64,000 nt of DNA from Hepsetus odoe (lineage: Eukaryota > Chordata > Actinopteri > Characiformes > Hepsetidae), in contig CM029385.1 in NCBI GenBank assembly GCA_017165825.1, positions 3,726,738 to 3,790,737 of the forward strand, given 5' to 3'. This document shows, in pieces, positions 12,950 to 26,650 of this stretch (within the stretch, counting starts at the first letter, position 1; each line of letters starts with the position of its first letter). Made by a program: the position numbers and the translations under genes. Below the pieces are notes generated by a model. The model did not search any database. It had not been told where the DNA came from and saw only the letters and a list, made by a program, of their open reading frames with translations.

Positions 12950-13170
12950 GGCAGCGGTGGCCTGGTGGTTAGGGTGTTGGCCCCAGGATCGGAAGGTTGT
13001 GTGTTCGAATCCCTGACCAGTAGGTTTACCCTGAGGTACCCTTGAGCAAGGTATTGTCCCCATCACTGCTCCCGAGTCACTTTAAATGTGTGAGGGGTGA
13101 AAAGCAGAGGATGTATTTCCTTGGTCACTGTGTTTTTCACAATGACCAAAAATAGTCACTTTCACTTTCA
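12950..13170 (+). repeat. SINE family B copy
   Basis: Near-complete: head GCAGCGGTGGCCTGGTGGTT, B box GTTCGAATCCCTGACCAG, core TACCCTTGAGCAAGGTATTG, tail AGTCACTTTCACTTTC. Confidence 0.88.
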
Positions 13171-13603
13171 AATTTCCACCAAATCAGGTCCACAGTGACA
13201 CAGAGCCTTGACACAGAGCCTCGAGTCAAAATGAATAAAGTAAGGACATTCGAGACACGTCTAACCAACAACATCTAAACACTGCTGTTGCAAAAATCTT
13301 GCAATCTTTTAATATCTCTATTAAAATCTTTTAATATCTGTTCAGATGGTTGTGTGCATAAACCTCACCAGTGGTGATCAAATCCTCAGACACACACTCA
13401 GGCACACACACACACATATATATGGCTCAAGACCAGCATATTAGTAATCTTATAACACATCATTTTGTGGTTCCTAAAGCACTTGAAATGTTGTTTATAT
13501 TGCCAAATCATAAAAATATGCTTCAATAGAAAATATCATGCAGAAATTGCAAAATGCCTCACTGAAAAAGGATAAAAAGACTTTTTTTTAGAGAGAGACT
13601 TTT

Positions 13604-13627
13604 TTTAGTGTTTTTAAAAACACTAAA
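13604..13627. repeat. 24-bp perfect palindrome
   Basis: TTTAGTGTTTTT followed directly by its reverse complement AAAAACACTAAA. It follows two related T-runs (13580-13606). No recognised element around it. Confidence 0.8.
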
Positions 13628-14813
13628 CAGAAAAATTATGCATAAAATATGTATCAACCTCTGTTTATTACTTTCTGAGCAATCACCATAAGAATTTAAA
13701 ATATATAATATTATTTTATTCGTATATCAATAATTACAACGCTTTCCAATGTAGTTTAAAGAAAATGCAGCACGTTTAATATTAAAGGAAATACATTTAG
13801 TTTGGAAAATGTCTTTTCAAATAAATGATGATGAAGTATGAATGATAATTTGGTATGCAGCTTTGCAACATTGTTGAAAATGTATAAATAACCAAACTAA
13901 TGATCACGATAACTAGCAGCAGCAAACCGGAATTGCGACGTCTACAATATCAGTATTGCAGAGACCGATACTGAGGTCAGGAACCTGAGGTCAGTTTCTC
14001 TTGTGCAGCTTGAATATAAAGGTATTGCAAATAAAGATCACAAAAACAGATGAATGCTCGCTGTAAAACTGAACTTTGGAGGGAATGACCAGAGGATGCT
14101 GATGCTGACCCTGGCTGTCAGAGCCTTTTCCTCCTGAACGTGCTTTGATAGACCTCATTAGAGTCTGCCGAGAGAACAGAGGGGCTGTCCACTTTAACTC
14201 TCCTTCATCTCATTAAGGCCAGACTCCTCTCTGCAGCTGCATGACATCCCTCAGGTTTTTAGTATCAGATTTGACAGTTCTCAAAGAGATGGACTGTTTG
14301 CGGACACCCCATTAGTGCCGGCGTCAGGTGTCTCCTCTGTGAGAGAAACGAGTGTACACTGTGAGTGATGGTTCCCCTGTGACTCCTTCACCCTCCACAT
14401 CTGAGCTACAGAGCGCATGAGGGATGGATTGATCGGCCTGTCACATCTCGCACCTGCCTTGATTGCTCATGTCTGGAAAATACTCAGTGTTCGGTGAGTT
14501 GCCGCAGTTCGCTACAGGCATGTTCCCTTGAACCCTTAAGGGCTTTTTCCAGGACGTTCCAAATCGCAAAGTACATTCTCATGAAACTTTAGGTGAATCC
14601 ATCAACGAGATGTGTATGATGTGAAAAAAGAATGGGAATATAATATTAAGACATCTAACACTTAGCTATTCTTATAATGTTTTTATTATTCTAATAGTAG
14701 GAATCTGGAAAAATGCAAATCCCTTCCATTAAAAAAAAAAAAGAGATGCCACAGGAGGTTTTTGGTTTGAGTGTTGAGGAGCTTTAAAACAGGCGTATCC
14801 AATTTTACTACAA

Positions 14814-15040
14814 GAAGTGAAGTGAAAGTGAAGTGAAAGTGATTAACAATGACTACACAGCACACAGTGAACCTCAACAAAATTCTTTGTTTGCCCGCAC
14901 ACACCATGCAGGAAGGGGCAGCGATACATCTGGCACTAGCAGTGATGGAGATGATGCTCAAGGGTACCTCAGGGATTCGAACCCACAACCCTCCAAAATT
15001 GAGGCCTAGTCCCAAACCTCTAGGCCCAGACTGCCCCCTA
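14814..15040 (-). repeat. SINE family B copy
   Basis: Reverse-oriented, starting at the tail (GTGAAGTGAAAGTGATTAAC), through CACACAGTGAACCTCAACAA, to the B box GATTCGAACCCACAA and the head CTAGGCCCAGACTGCCCC. The 175-codon minus-strand open frame across this region is a by-product of the SINE. Confidence 0.85.
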
Positions 15041-15280
15041 GAAAGACCAAGGCTAACGATTTTTATTCCAACAATGCAATAGTTCACATAATGAGCTGTC
15101 TGAAGACTAAAGCTAGGCTTCATTGTCATGAAAAATACTTCCTTCTTCTTTAAATGGTCCAGCAACAAACCATAGACCACAAGGTCAAGCAACACCAGGA
15201 AGCTGGAAGCCACTGCTCATCGGCTTCACCTCCATCTTTGTTTTTTAAATATACCCGGCTGTGAGGACAGATTTTTGATG

Positions 15281-15335
15281 AATTGTTAAGGAACAGTTCT
15301 CTGGGCTTTCTGAAGTACACAGTTATTGTCTCTCA
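15281..15335 (-). repeat. Fragment of TIR repeat family C
   Basis: TTGTTAAGGAACAGTTCTCT and TTTCTGAAGTACACAGTTAT align by eye with the 62700-62750 part of family C. Short and uncertain. Confidence 0.4.
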
Positions 15336-15600
15336 TCCACCCATCCATCCATCTATCCATTCACCCATCCATCCATCCATCCATTCATCCATCTACTTTC
15401 TACTAAACTGTCACAGGATGGTATTGGAGCGTATCCCAGTGTTAAAGGCAGATGCACCCTGGAAAGGTTGCCAGTCCATCACATTGCAGACCCACAAAAA
15501 AGAACATGCACACTTCCCTCCATTCCAATCCACTACATAGTCCACTACCCTGGCTGGGAATTAAACCCAGAACCTTCTCATGGTGCCAGTAATTACATAT
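15336..15600 (+). repeat. CATC microsatellite and teleost repeat D copy
   Basis: A CATC-rich run (15336-15391) is followed by the repeat-D string GGAAAGGTTGCCAGTCCATC, CATTGCAGACCCACAAAAAA and TGGGAATTAAACCCAGAACC. The order matches the copies at 20735 and 29595. Confidence 0.65.
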
Positions 15601-17383
15601 GAATAAAAAAAGGTTTTTCAGAAGTTATATTTGCTTGTTCTTAATGAACTGTTCCATCTGTCCCTAGATCAGTGCTCAGATACCATAAAAATGGTACTGA
15701 ATGGCAGCATGGCAGCGACAGAGACAGTACAGGGTCCAGGGGTCAGCGCACTGCTACACTACAATACTACAAAGCTCAAGCGGAGCGTGTCCTAATTCTT
15801 AACCGTAGATAAAAAGGGAGACGGTCTCTACACTCTGCGCTGGAGAGGCTCAGACAGAAGCTCAAAAAATAACCCAAAACCTTTCTCTCTCTGCCTCTCT
15901 CTCTTTCTTTATCTCTTCCCTGTGTGTTTGTCCCCCTTTCTCTCAATTATTCCCCTATCATATTGTCTGTCCAGCAGCAGAGCCCCCTCCGTCCGGGTGG
16001 AGATTAAGGACAGCGGCTGATTCTGTGCCAAAAGTGTCTGATTCCTTTCAATTGCACCTGAATAGGATTTCTTTCTTGAAAGGCAGACTCGCTGGGCCAT
16101 TTTAATCAGGTGCGAGTGTCGCTCCAAAAAGGTGCTGACATGAATGTGTGCGTTGTTTTCTGCACAAAGTCATGCCCTGTGACACAGAAGGCAGAGCGCA
16201 GCCTCTGATCCTCTTTCTCCAGCTGCAGAAGAAGGACTGGTGGAGTCTGAGGGGAATTTATGAGGATGGAGCTCATGTGAACGAGGAAGCTTGCTCTTGG
16301 TCTTGGTTATTTTTTTTTTAAATATCAAGACAAATCGTGACCTGGGCTCTCACAAGATGCAAAGAAAGTTGGGGAAGAAAGTAAGGCTGGCCCAAAAAAC
16401 TGCAACACTGTGAACAATTTGACCAACCATTCGTTACATTGGTCCTTTTCTTCTTTACGCGACAAAAAGAAGGGAGGTTTCTGACGCAGATATACGTAAA
16501 TGGTATTTTGCTGTTGTGAATTCCAGAACAAACGGGAAGGGTTACATTTGTAACTCAGATGCTTTTATCAGAGATGCAATGATGTGGGGTTCGTGTACAT
16601 TTCTGCTGATGCTGGATACAAAAAAACAAGCAAAACAAAAAAATGAAGAAACCGGGTACTTACATATAACTTACATATAACTAAGTCACGTGATCATTCT
16701 GATGGTTACAGGATACAGACATTTAGATTAGAAATTCTGGTCATATTGAAAAATCTGTCCTGTTTTGATCCCTCCTGTAAACGATTATATTGATAAACTT
16801 CTGATACAACTTTACTATATAAAAGTCTTTTACTTTCAAGTCACTTTCGATGATGATGTACATCAACAGCCTCTTTAATTTATAAGTCCAATTCAGTTTT
16901 CATTTGGTTATATGCTTCAGCTTCCAGTGAAACATTAGATTAACGGGCAAAGCCTCAATTAGGATTTGCCAGAAAAGTACTCCCGCACCACAGGGGTGGA
17001 TTTACCGGCAGGGTCCTGCAATCATGTTGTCAAACTGATGCTGTCTGAAAGCTTTTTTCTTGCGGGAGGTAAACAGGGTATATTTGGCATCCAAAAAATG
17101 TACATAAATAAAACTTCTGCATTCGGATACTGCCGGAATCTCATAAACAAGGCCTGTTTTGGTAAGAGATCCTCCTATTTTGAAAAAGCAAAGAGTGAAA
17201 TCTAGTTGGGGTGGACCGGAGCAATAGGGGACCACTACTACTGCTACAACTCGTACAACTAATAATGAAAGCAACGCGCTTCTTTCCAGTCATTTTGAGA
17301 AAGTTTCTAACTCTGAAGCAGAAGCCCAAACAGACTGTGAGGAGGAACTCAAACTCTGTTGCTCTTGACAATCTAGACCACTA

Positions 17384-17620
17384 GGGGCTGCGGTGGCCAA
17401 GTGTTTAGGGACTAGGCCTCAGGGTCACTTATATGAATTCGAGACCAGTAGGTTGCCCTGAGTTACCCTTGAGCAAGATACCGTCCCCATCGCTGCTCCC
17501 TGGGCACTTGATATGCCTACTGCTGCACATGTATTACAAGCAGAGGTTGTATTTGGTTTTGGTTCACTGTGCGCTGTGCTGTGTTTCACCCTGATGATTA
17601 GTCACTTTAACTTCACTTTT
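17384..17620 (+). repeat. SINE family B copy
   Basis: Head GGGGCTGCGGTGGCCAAGTG, GACCAGTAGGTTGCCCTGAG, GGTTCACTGTGCGCTGTGCT, tail AGTCACTTTAACTTCACTTT. Diverged at the B box. Confidence 0.85.
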
Positions 17621-17955
17621 ACATTAGATGTAGTGGCAGGACATGCAGGAATTACTGTGTAAACTGGTTTATTTATATATTTTATTGTTAATAAGTAAAG
17701 GCAAACAGGAAAAAAAGACATATTTAATAATCTAGTCAAAATAAAAATCTGTGTAGTTGCTTTCCACAGAGGCAGACAAGTGCAAAGGACACACCTGCCT
17801 ATGGGACGAGCGCGGGCTGGGTGAAATATGTCCCGTCTGGAGCACGGAAAAAGAGGACAGGCTCACAGTTGGAGAGGCGGACAGAGTGGATTCAAGCACA
17901 CAAACTGTCCACATTCCAAAAATAACACAGGCTTATTGGGCGACAACATTAATCT

Positions 17956-17994
<39 letters not shown>

Positions 17995-18005
17995 CTCTCT
18001 CGCTC
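17956..18005. repeat. (CT)n microsatellite
   Basis: CT run with two CG interruptions. Frames across it give Ser-Leu repeats and are not genes. Confidence 0.93.
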
Positions 18006-20734
18006 TGGTTCTTTCCTCTGATCAATTTTTCAGACCTGAGTCTCGCCTAATTGTTAAACCCCTATGTTGTGCACATTAATTCTTCCCCACTCTTCTCCTA
18101 CTCCCTGGTTCACGTTCTTTTTCTCTCTCGGTTTTTCTCACACACATGCATCCGTTTTCACGTAACGTCGGGACACGTTGCATAAAAGGTATGTCCCGTT
18201 ACTTAAGTAGGTGAACGAGGACAGGCTCTGAAATGCATTCAGAGTATAAAAGTAAAAGTGGGCCTTTAAACGATGCTTCTTCCGCATGTTTCAGACTAAA
18301 GCTCGCGTCACACAAATGACATTTAAACACTTTTAAACCAGTGGACTTTTATAACAATAAAAACAAAGTTCTGAAAATGAAAAACGTTAGACATCACTGC
18401 TGCTCTTTCATCCATTCTCTCAAATCAGACATCGCATCTAATACATGCCTTTCATCCTTTCTCCCTTTCTTCTTTGAAGTTTTCCTTTCTTTATCCCCCC
18501 CTTTAAATGCATTAAAGCTGAAGGGGTCTGTTTGGAAAATGTTTGTGGATATAAGTTTGTTTTCATGTGATACTTCATGCAGAACCAGCACAACTCTGAT
18601 CATTGATGGAGCGTCATCGTTGTTGGTGTGAAAGGAGATTGTCAGAGGCGCAAGTCCGTGGCAAACTAATACTTTGTTACGCGATGCAAACAAACGGAAA
18701 GGGCTGCGCTCCAAACAAAGAGCGGACAACATGGGGTCGGTGTGGTAGTCCTTAAATACCTGGTTGCCCAGGCATGACGGGTTGCGTGCTGATTGGTGCT
18801 CAGGCTAAGGTCACTTTCCATCTGTACAGGCTGTTTTGAAGTTGGAGGTCATTTTAGTAGGTCACATATATCTCCAGCACACGACCACGCTGGTCCTGAA
18901 GACCACGTTAACAAGTCTTTTACAGCTTAATCTGCACTCCATCTTCGGGTGACCTCCCCCACTTCAAGAGCTTTCGCCTAAGGTGCAAGATTGGCCAGAT
19001 AACAGACAGGGTGAGCTGCTTTCTGCAAGAGGAGCTTCTAGCTCCCAGCATCTACTCATAGTCAGTTTTAACTCTTGAACATTTTAGGTGGATTTAATGA
19101 AATATGATGTTGAACAGACAATAACAAGCGTCCTGACACTCAAGTGTGGTGTTATAAGCGTGGACCTTAATCATAAGTCTTTTATTTTGAAATGATTTCC
19201 TCCGTTTATTCCTTTATACTCATTCATGCAGTGCCAAATATAATTGAAAGAGGGGTTAAAATAGCACTTATATGATTATTATCAACTACAACTCTGGTCG
19301 CTTCCCCCAGTCTGAAGATAAAACACAGTATTTGTGTTCATTTAATGGAATATGGTGCTTTTACAAGCAAAAGCACACTTTTCACTGTATTGTATTTGTC
19401 TTCATTCAATGATTTAAAATGTTTGAGACCTTCCCCTAATCCAAACTTCAGTAACCCAGCAAAGGTTTTACACTTTCAGAGCTGCTAACCAGCGTCATTC
19501 GGAGTGCTGGAGCCAGGACTCTTGGGCCAAAAGATGGAGAACCAGCCTAGCTGGGTCACCAATCTATCGCAGTGGAAAAAAGTAGCTTTTTCCCCTTGCT
19601 TTTCATACAATGTCAGGACATTTTTGTCCCACAAGAATAGAAAAACAAACTGTGACATACACCCTCACACACAAATGACTCTCCTTCCTAACTGCTCTAC
19701 ACCGTGAAGTGTCCTACTCAAGATGACCTATTTTACTCTGTGCCATGCAAAAGCCTCTTTCACTCTTTCTCTTTCTGTCTCTCTCTCTCTCTCTCTCTCG
19801 TCCCAGTTTTTCATCATTAGGGAGGAAGAAACTCCCTGCTCCTGCTGAAATAGGGCGAGAGGCTATTTCAAACACCTCTGAGTGGTGGAACACACAGGCT
19901 GACACACCACACTGAGCCACTGTCACCCAAACTCCTTCGGCTACTTTTCTCACCGGCCCGTTTCAGACACATTTGAACGTTTCTGATTCAAACCGTGACC
20001 GTTCCTGCAGAAGAGCACTGATTCGGGATCAGTTTTTCGCAACAGACTGAGCGGGCTTTTGATAGAGTATGAGACACTCGCTGACTTTTGGGTGTTTCTC
20101 TCGGAAAGGCTGCTCCAGAATTGGTCAGTGTGAACAGGCTCTGACTTTAGATCGGAAGTCCTTCTCTTCCCTTTCCTTTCCTACATTGAAACACAGTTCT
20201 GTCAGTGGACTGCCAGTTTATCTATTACACCTCAGCTCGAGAAAGCAAGGTCAAGTATGTTCTCTTAGACTCCTGGCCAAAGATGACTGTGGCGTCACTG
20301 GAATAAACTCCTGATGATGGGACTGGGGTCTAAAGGGTTGAACTTGCATGATGATTCTTTCGGCTCTGGTTGGGCTTTCGGCTCTCTGTTGGGCTTTCAC
20401 TGCTAAAGTAGCAGCAAGTAACTACTGTGAATATTCATTAAACAGAGTCACAGCAGGGGCTCCACAATCAACTACAAAAGACTCTGTGGCCCAAGAAAAT
20501 TTGACCAATCTTTTTTTTTTCACTCTCCTAATGAGACTGTATAATTGATGTTTGGCTTTGTGGAAAGCTATGTTGAGTCATAGTGAGGTTAAGGCGAGGG
20601 ACTAAGTGGTATTAGATTTGCTGTTTACTTCAATGGTCAAAAATGTCCCACACATTTTTAGTAGAGTCATCTGGAACTATTGGGACGTCACTATTTTTTC
20701 CATTGTTCTGACTTTGAGGGCACGTTTAAGGTGT

Positions 20735-21060
20735 TTTTATCAGCCATCCATCCATTATCTTAACTGCATATCCAAACCAGGTTCGCACGGACGAGCTGCA
20801 GCCTATCCCAGTGTTTGTTGGACTGAAGGTCCATCACAGAGACACAAAAATGTCCCATACCATTTTAGTTAACTTAAAATATTGGGGTATCACTATTTTT
20901 TCATAGACACACAAACAGACTCATACATCTTCACAACCTTGGGGCAATTAATAATTTCCAATCCACCTGATAGGAATGGAACTGGAGTACCACCTGGAGC
21001 ACCCTGCCTGGGAATCAAACCCAGGACATTCTCCCTGTGAGACATGAGAATGCTCTTTCT
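20735..21060 (+). repeat. Teleost repeat D copy, inside a direct repeat
   Basis: CCATCCATCCATTATCTTAA, GCAGCCTATCCCAGTGTTTG, CTGGAGTACCACCTGGAGCA and GGGAATCAAACCCAGGACAT follow the repeat-D order with a small internal duplication. Two related stretches of about 60 bp, at 20637-20701 and 20847-20903, flank and interrupt it. Confidence 0.6.
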
Positions 21061-21099
21061 TCTCACAGTGTAGACAAAACATACATCATTTTGCAAAGC

Positions 21100-24000
21100 G
21101 AGCAAAAATGAAATAGAGAGCCGTGAGATACTCTGAGAAGTACTCTCGCAGGTGCTGGTCGGCCCTTCGGTGAGAAAGAGTCTCAGCAGCAGTTGAGTGT
21201 GATTCGGGTGAAGGAAGCCGGTTTTAGGGGAGAATTAACGACTTCCAAAGCATGCAACAGAAAAATACAGACTCAATTAGAGCAAAAACACTAATTATAA
21301 AGTCCACAAAGCCACAGGACGCTAAATGGAAAGATGAAGTAATGGCTGAGCCTTATGCTGGACTTGATGTAGAAGGTCAAATAAATGATTCCCAATTAGG
21401 TCATAATATAAAACTTAATATAATCATGCATAAGGACATATAAATAATAAAGGGCAGCAGTGACCTGGAGATGACCATTATAATGCTGATGGATGGAGAT
21501 GATGATATGAGACACCAAAATCTGATTTTTAACAGTATAGAACTCACTATTTAACAAGCAACAGGTCACCGATTTCCTTTTTATTGCATTATCTATGATT
21601 ATTTTTTATTTTAATGCTGTTACGGAGCTCATTATAATAAACGGATGATGTATGAATATGTAGTCTTACTGTAAAGTGGTACCAGGTACCGTTAAATATG
21701 TGCTCCTGGTCTGACCCACCACCTGCGTCTAACTATAAAGCATTGTGCTGGAGCTCCATTGGCAGTTGCCGTGTGTATAAATAGCCTTTCAGTAAAAGGT
21801 TAGATTCCTGACAGTGTGCATTGAAAGACAGGGTGACCCAGATATCCCTACAAAAGTGGTACTCAGCTTTGAAGGGCAATCTGACGGGCGGACCCTGTTT
21901 ATTCCATCCGTTCTTGCGCAAGCAAACGGACGGGCCTCCACTTGCGGATATCGAATTCAGAGCTCGATTCTGGACCGTGGCCACCAATTTGTCACGTAAA
22001 AAAATGGGTTTAAAATCATGTGAATTATTCAGACGCATGCAAGCGTGCAAAGTGAGAAAAGTGGTCTAAAGTTCCGAGACGCTTCTTCCTTCATACTTCG
22101 CTTGATTAGATGCTACAAAGTTAATTTCCAGAGACTTCCAGTCGCTATCAGTAGGGTGTTAAATCATCTCCAGTACAATGGAGTTGTGATTACTAGCGTG
22201 AACGGCTGCCTCCTGTAGATTTTTTCTTTGTTTTTGGGTTTTTTTTAATTTTGAGAGAGACTCTGACAGAAACGTCAAACAAATTGACAAAAAGGGGAAG
22301 ATGACTAAGCTATAAATGCCAGAGAACAGGGAATGGGGACGCACTTTAATTATCGCAAAACTTTATAAGCTCGCAACAAAAGCCTAGCAGACGTGGGCTG
22401 ATGTTTGATCACAACAAACACCAACCTAACGTTTTAATGCACTCTCCGCTGCACATCTTTCTCCAGATGAAGAAACTATAAATGCGGCGTGGCAAAACAA
22501 TATGCTGGGTTTGAGTGCATAGCGGGTTTTAAAATCTCCTGCCACTTTTCTGAGAAGGCTTTTAAATATTTACCCCATACTCAACAGAGCAAAAAGCTGT
22601 GGCACTGTTTGCAAGTTTGGAAATGAGCTAACAATCCAAACACTCCACAGTTACGCCTCCCTGGCCAAATGGATAAAGTTCAGCCCGGGATGTGTCCGTG
22701 GACTTTCATTACTCAGAAGGTGTTAGACATTTGAATTAAACTAATATTGAGTATAACATAGCTGAGATCCCCTTAGCAAACCAAAAAACAGTCAATCATC
22801 ACTGCAGGACGGTTTTCGCCATGAAGAAGTGTAAGTGTAGCCTTCCATTTGGGCAGTTATATCAAACCTTGGTCTAAAATAAGAAAACGTTTGACAAGAG
22901 GGCCATTTAATAACCGAGCTTTCAGAAATGTATTCTGAACTCCTACAACTTGAGTCATCTTTTCATTTTCTGTGTAATTCCTGCATTATAATCCCAAAAC
23001 ATTCTAGCGATTCTGTTTGCAACCGAACAATGAAATCCGAGAATTAAACCAATATTTCCCGAGATTAAATACAAGTACGGTTAATCTGCCGAATAAAAAG
23101 ACAAATTTGTATATTTAATCGCCAAAAATGGTGGCCCAGCTCTGTCATGCACACATTTTTCCACCTGTAGGAAAACGGAATATGTTGTAGTATAATTCGC
23201 CCCACAATATCCTGATATATTTTAGTTTCTTTTTTGCATTATCCCTCTAAAATCTAGTTGTACTTTATATCTAACATATGCCATTGCACTCACACCTTTT
23301 AGTAGTTGACTAAAGTCAATAATTGTGCCACCCCTAGATTGTAACTACGAATTAAATTGTACTTTTTAGGGCACCTTAACAGTACTTCATGCTACACCAA
23401 CATGGGCCCTATAAGAATGATAATAAATAAGGTTCTAGAGGTTGAGCACCTTCTCTAAAGAACCTTTAACCTCTAACCTTCTCTAACTACTTAGCTACCA
23501 GCCATTAGGATTTAAGGCTTGGGGTTTGTTCTCTTAAGTGAATACAACTGTAGTCTTCTATAGCAGTGACACCATAAGATCCCACATCACTTGAAAGACT
23601 TCAAACTCGACAGGGAAGTGAGGTGATTTGCTGTGAGAGAGAAATAATTAGCCGTTACGCACTGGGCAAACAAGACAGGTTGGAACATCCATCCATGTTA
23701 CTGACAAGCTGAGACAAGAGCAACATAAGGCCATGAAGAATGATGGAGTGATGGTGTGTTTGGAGACACCATCACTGAGTGCCACTGAGTATTTTTAGCA
23801 AATTCATTGTTGTTCTGAATGTGGTTTGTTGGTGTTGTTGTTGTTGTTAAACCTGCAAATGGAGCAGGACATACCTTTCATGTAGAATTCATGGTATGGC
23901 CAGACCCTCACCTTCATACGAGGCAGTAATATGGGTCAAAAAGCGTGCCGTTTGATGGTGTGGATCTATAATTAACACTGCTTGCTGTGCAACTCTGCTG

Positions 24001-25910
24001 CAATGCAAACAGCTGCAGCCCCGCAGCCTAGTTAAGGTCCAGGCGCCTCTGATCTAAATTCAGTTTTGCCTTTCAAACTTAGCTTTACTGCCTCATTCTG
24101 TCAGTAAATGTTCATACGAAACTTTTTTTTTTGGGTCAAAGAATTGATGACAACGATAAAAAAAACCTGAAAACTGTCTCCTTGTGTATAATCTTTCCTG
24201 GTTGCTGGTAATTCTTCCCAGTGCAGTGGTGTGGGTGGAGCTTTCACACATTCCTGCATGGGTTTTGTGTTCAAAATAGCACGTTCAGTGTAGGACGGGG
24301 TAATAAGGTTTCAGACTTCAGGTCTCTCTGAAGTTCAGTTCCGATCAGGTACACCGGGGGGCTCCCTGATTGATGGTGTGGGAGTTTACCAGTTCATGGC
24401 GCTGGATGAGAGGAAAAATGAGGGTCAGGAAAGAACATTTCTTAAAAGCTGCACATGACAGAGGCTAGGAGCTACACACGGCTCAAGATCAAGATCCTGC
24501 TTGAATTTCACACTCTCAGAGTCTCTGTCAACGATACAAGTCTTGGTTTAACATCTGCTGGCAGGGGTCGAGCCTGCGGTGTGTGGCATCTTCAGCCTGC
24601 TAACCTAAGTAATGTCTCATAACGTGGAAATATCTGGAGGAGTGAAGGCATAAAGAAGTGGATGTCACCAACTGTAATGCACACTGGATTTTTCTCCAGT
24701 ATATACTGCAAGGTACTCTTAATACCAGTTTCAGTGACCATTATGCCTGTAAGCCATTAGAGGTGCTGGGGGTCTCACCTCATTTTCTTATCCTTCCATT
24801 TGCAAGTTGGAATTGCTAAATGCTTCATTTATTATCTTATGAGATGCAGTCTATCATAAACACAGCCACACATTCCAGAAAAATCAGCATCCAAATTGGA
24901 TAAATTACAACACCAGTGGGACATCTTCATCATTCGACCTGAAGTGTTGGAGTGTAACACGTTCAGATTTGAAGTATTCCGATATTGGTGATATCCTGCA
25001 ACTACCCATTGGGTTCAAGAGCTTCCGTGTAGTCGAAATGATGTTTGATTTGAAAGACTAGAAGCCTTCAGATCATGGCAGTGCGATACAGACGTGGCAG
25101 ATACAGACTGGTTTGAGAAGTGCTGCAGTTGTCCTTTAATGATACTGACTCAGGGCAGGAGCTGGGATCAGCAGTAATGCTGTGAAATGCTCTGACCTCT
25201 TTTCTGCCCACAGCTGTAAATGTGGGAGCACTCTAGGGCGGAAAGGCAGATGCAGTGTTGTTAATAAGAGGGTGCTTTGGAGAGCAAAGGAAGTGGAATC
25301 AATTCCAGTCTAGACAGCCCTCAACCCCAGTGTAGGTATTACCGATTTAGTCCAACAGCTCTCAGCCCGCTGACTGTTTCAACTAGTGGTGAACAATTTC
25401 AGCAGAGCGATAGCGCACGCCAATAAGCACCTGTATAATAGTAGAACCGTGTCTGATTCATGCATAAAACGGGATGTTACAGATGAAAAATAACATTTTA
25501 TTATCCCTTCTCAATGTACAGATATGTTCCTTTATTTCCTTTCCTTTAGTTCCTTTATTTGTATATTTTTCTCAATAAATATTAATATAAATAAAATGTG
25601 CATGCAAAGCCTAATTTCTGGAGCTTCTTTGGAAAATGCTAATAATCATAGATAGTAACTTTTCAATGTACTTCAAAAGTAAAAGAACAGAAAACTCTTT
25701 GTTAAACTCGCCTTTTCACTTCCATTATAGGCATTTTGATTAATCACATAAACACAGTTACCATCTTTGGTTACTTATTGTACACTAAAGATGCAGCGAA
25801 GCCGTGATGCAGACAGAGTCAACATCCCTTCAACACACTATTACCTTCGGCCTCTGCAACCGGACCCTTTCTGTCATGCATTGCAGGCCCACTGCACCAT
25901 TCTCTCTCAC
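21100..25910. other. Intron 3 stretch without recognised repeats
   Basis: No SINE, LINE or transposon signature was recognised in about 4.8 kb. It holds a short TTG run (23823-23849) and small unassigned open frames, including a 105-codon minus-strand frame at 21733-22050 overlapped by plus-strand frames of 61 and 82 codons. None resembles a known protein to me and none has splice-site or initiation support. Near 21947-21958 the string GATATCGAATTC occurs. Confidence 0.6.
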
Positions 25911-25911
25911 T

Positions 25912-26116
25912 GGGCAGCGTGGTTGGGGACTAGACCCGTAATCGGAAAGTTGTGAGTTCAAATCCCAGACCAGCAGGTTGTCATGAGCAAGCTACCATTC
26001 CCATCACTGCTCTCTGGGTGCTGAATGAGCCTGCCCCCTGCTGCATGGGGTGAAATGCAGAAGGTTGTGGTTCACTGTGTGCTGTGTTCACAATGACAAG
26101 TAGTCACTTTACTTTC
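25912..26116 (+). repeat. SINE family B copy
   Basis: GGGCAGCGTGGTTGGGGACT head (shortened), GTTCAAATCCCAGACCAGCA B box, GGTTCACTGTGTGCTGTGTT, tail AGTCACTTTACTTTC. Confidence 0.85.
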
Positions 26117-26650
26117 GTGTGCACCAATCCATCTTACTGTATCTGATCGTCTCTCTGATACGCCGCTGCAATGCTGGATGCCACTGTTGTAGGTCATCCA
26201 TTAATCTTTGCAAGTACAATTATCTCTCTGCCATAGTGCATCCCCTGAAGTGAGCTGACGAGCCCTGTTCAATGCTACACTATTCAATTAGCCCTGGCAG
26301 GTAGAGTAAGACAGGAGTGGGAGTGCTCTTGGTGAGTCAGTGCTGCTTTTTAATACTCAGGCAGGAGGGTCGAGGGGGGACAGAGAGAAATACACAACCC
26401 CACATCAGCTTTTACAGCGTACAGATCCGAACTCTACAGACATACAGTGCACCATACAGTATCCTCACATCAGACCACTGAGGAAGGATCGTACAAAAAT
26501 CACCAGTGCACGTTTTTTTAAGCCATTTATCTCAGTGGTAGGAACCTTTCTAACAAAAACAACAATTAACACTCCAATAAACACCAGCAAACACTAAACA
26601 AAATGCTTCTAACAAGTAGTTGATAACTAGAGAACAGGTTAGAGATTTTA

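Noticed and set aside
14686..15213. 175-codon minus-strand open frame
   Set aside because: Most of it runs through a reverse-oriented SINE B copy; no start context, splice sites or homology.
18394..18732. 112-codon minus-strand frame
   Set aside because: No recognisable domain, no splice or initiation evidence, ends in Lys-rich low-complexity sequence.
21947..21958. GATATCGAATTC, which looks like a cloning-vector polylinker, with GAGCTC nearby
   Set aside because: Only 12 bases match and the flanks do not continue as vector sequence; chance is the simpler reading.
21733..22069. Three overlapping frames (105, 82 and 61 codons) as a possible small gene
   Set aside because: No homology recognised, frames on both strands open equally, no exon signals; kept only as a note in the intron 3 stretch.
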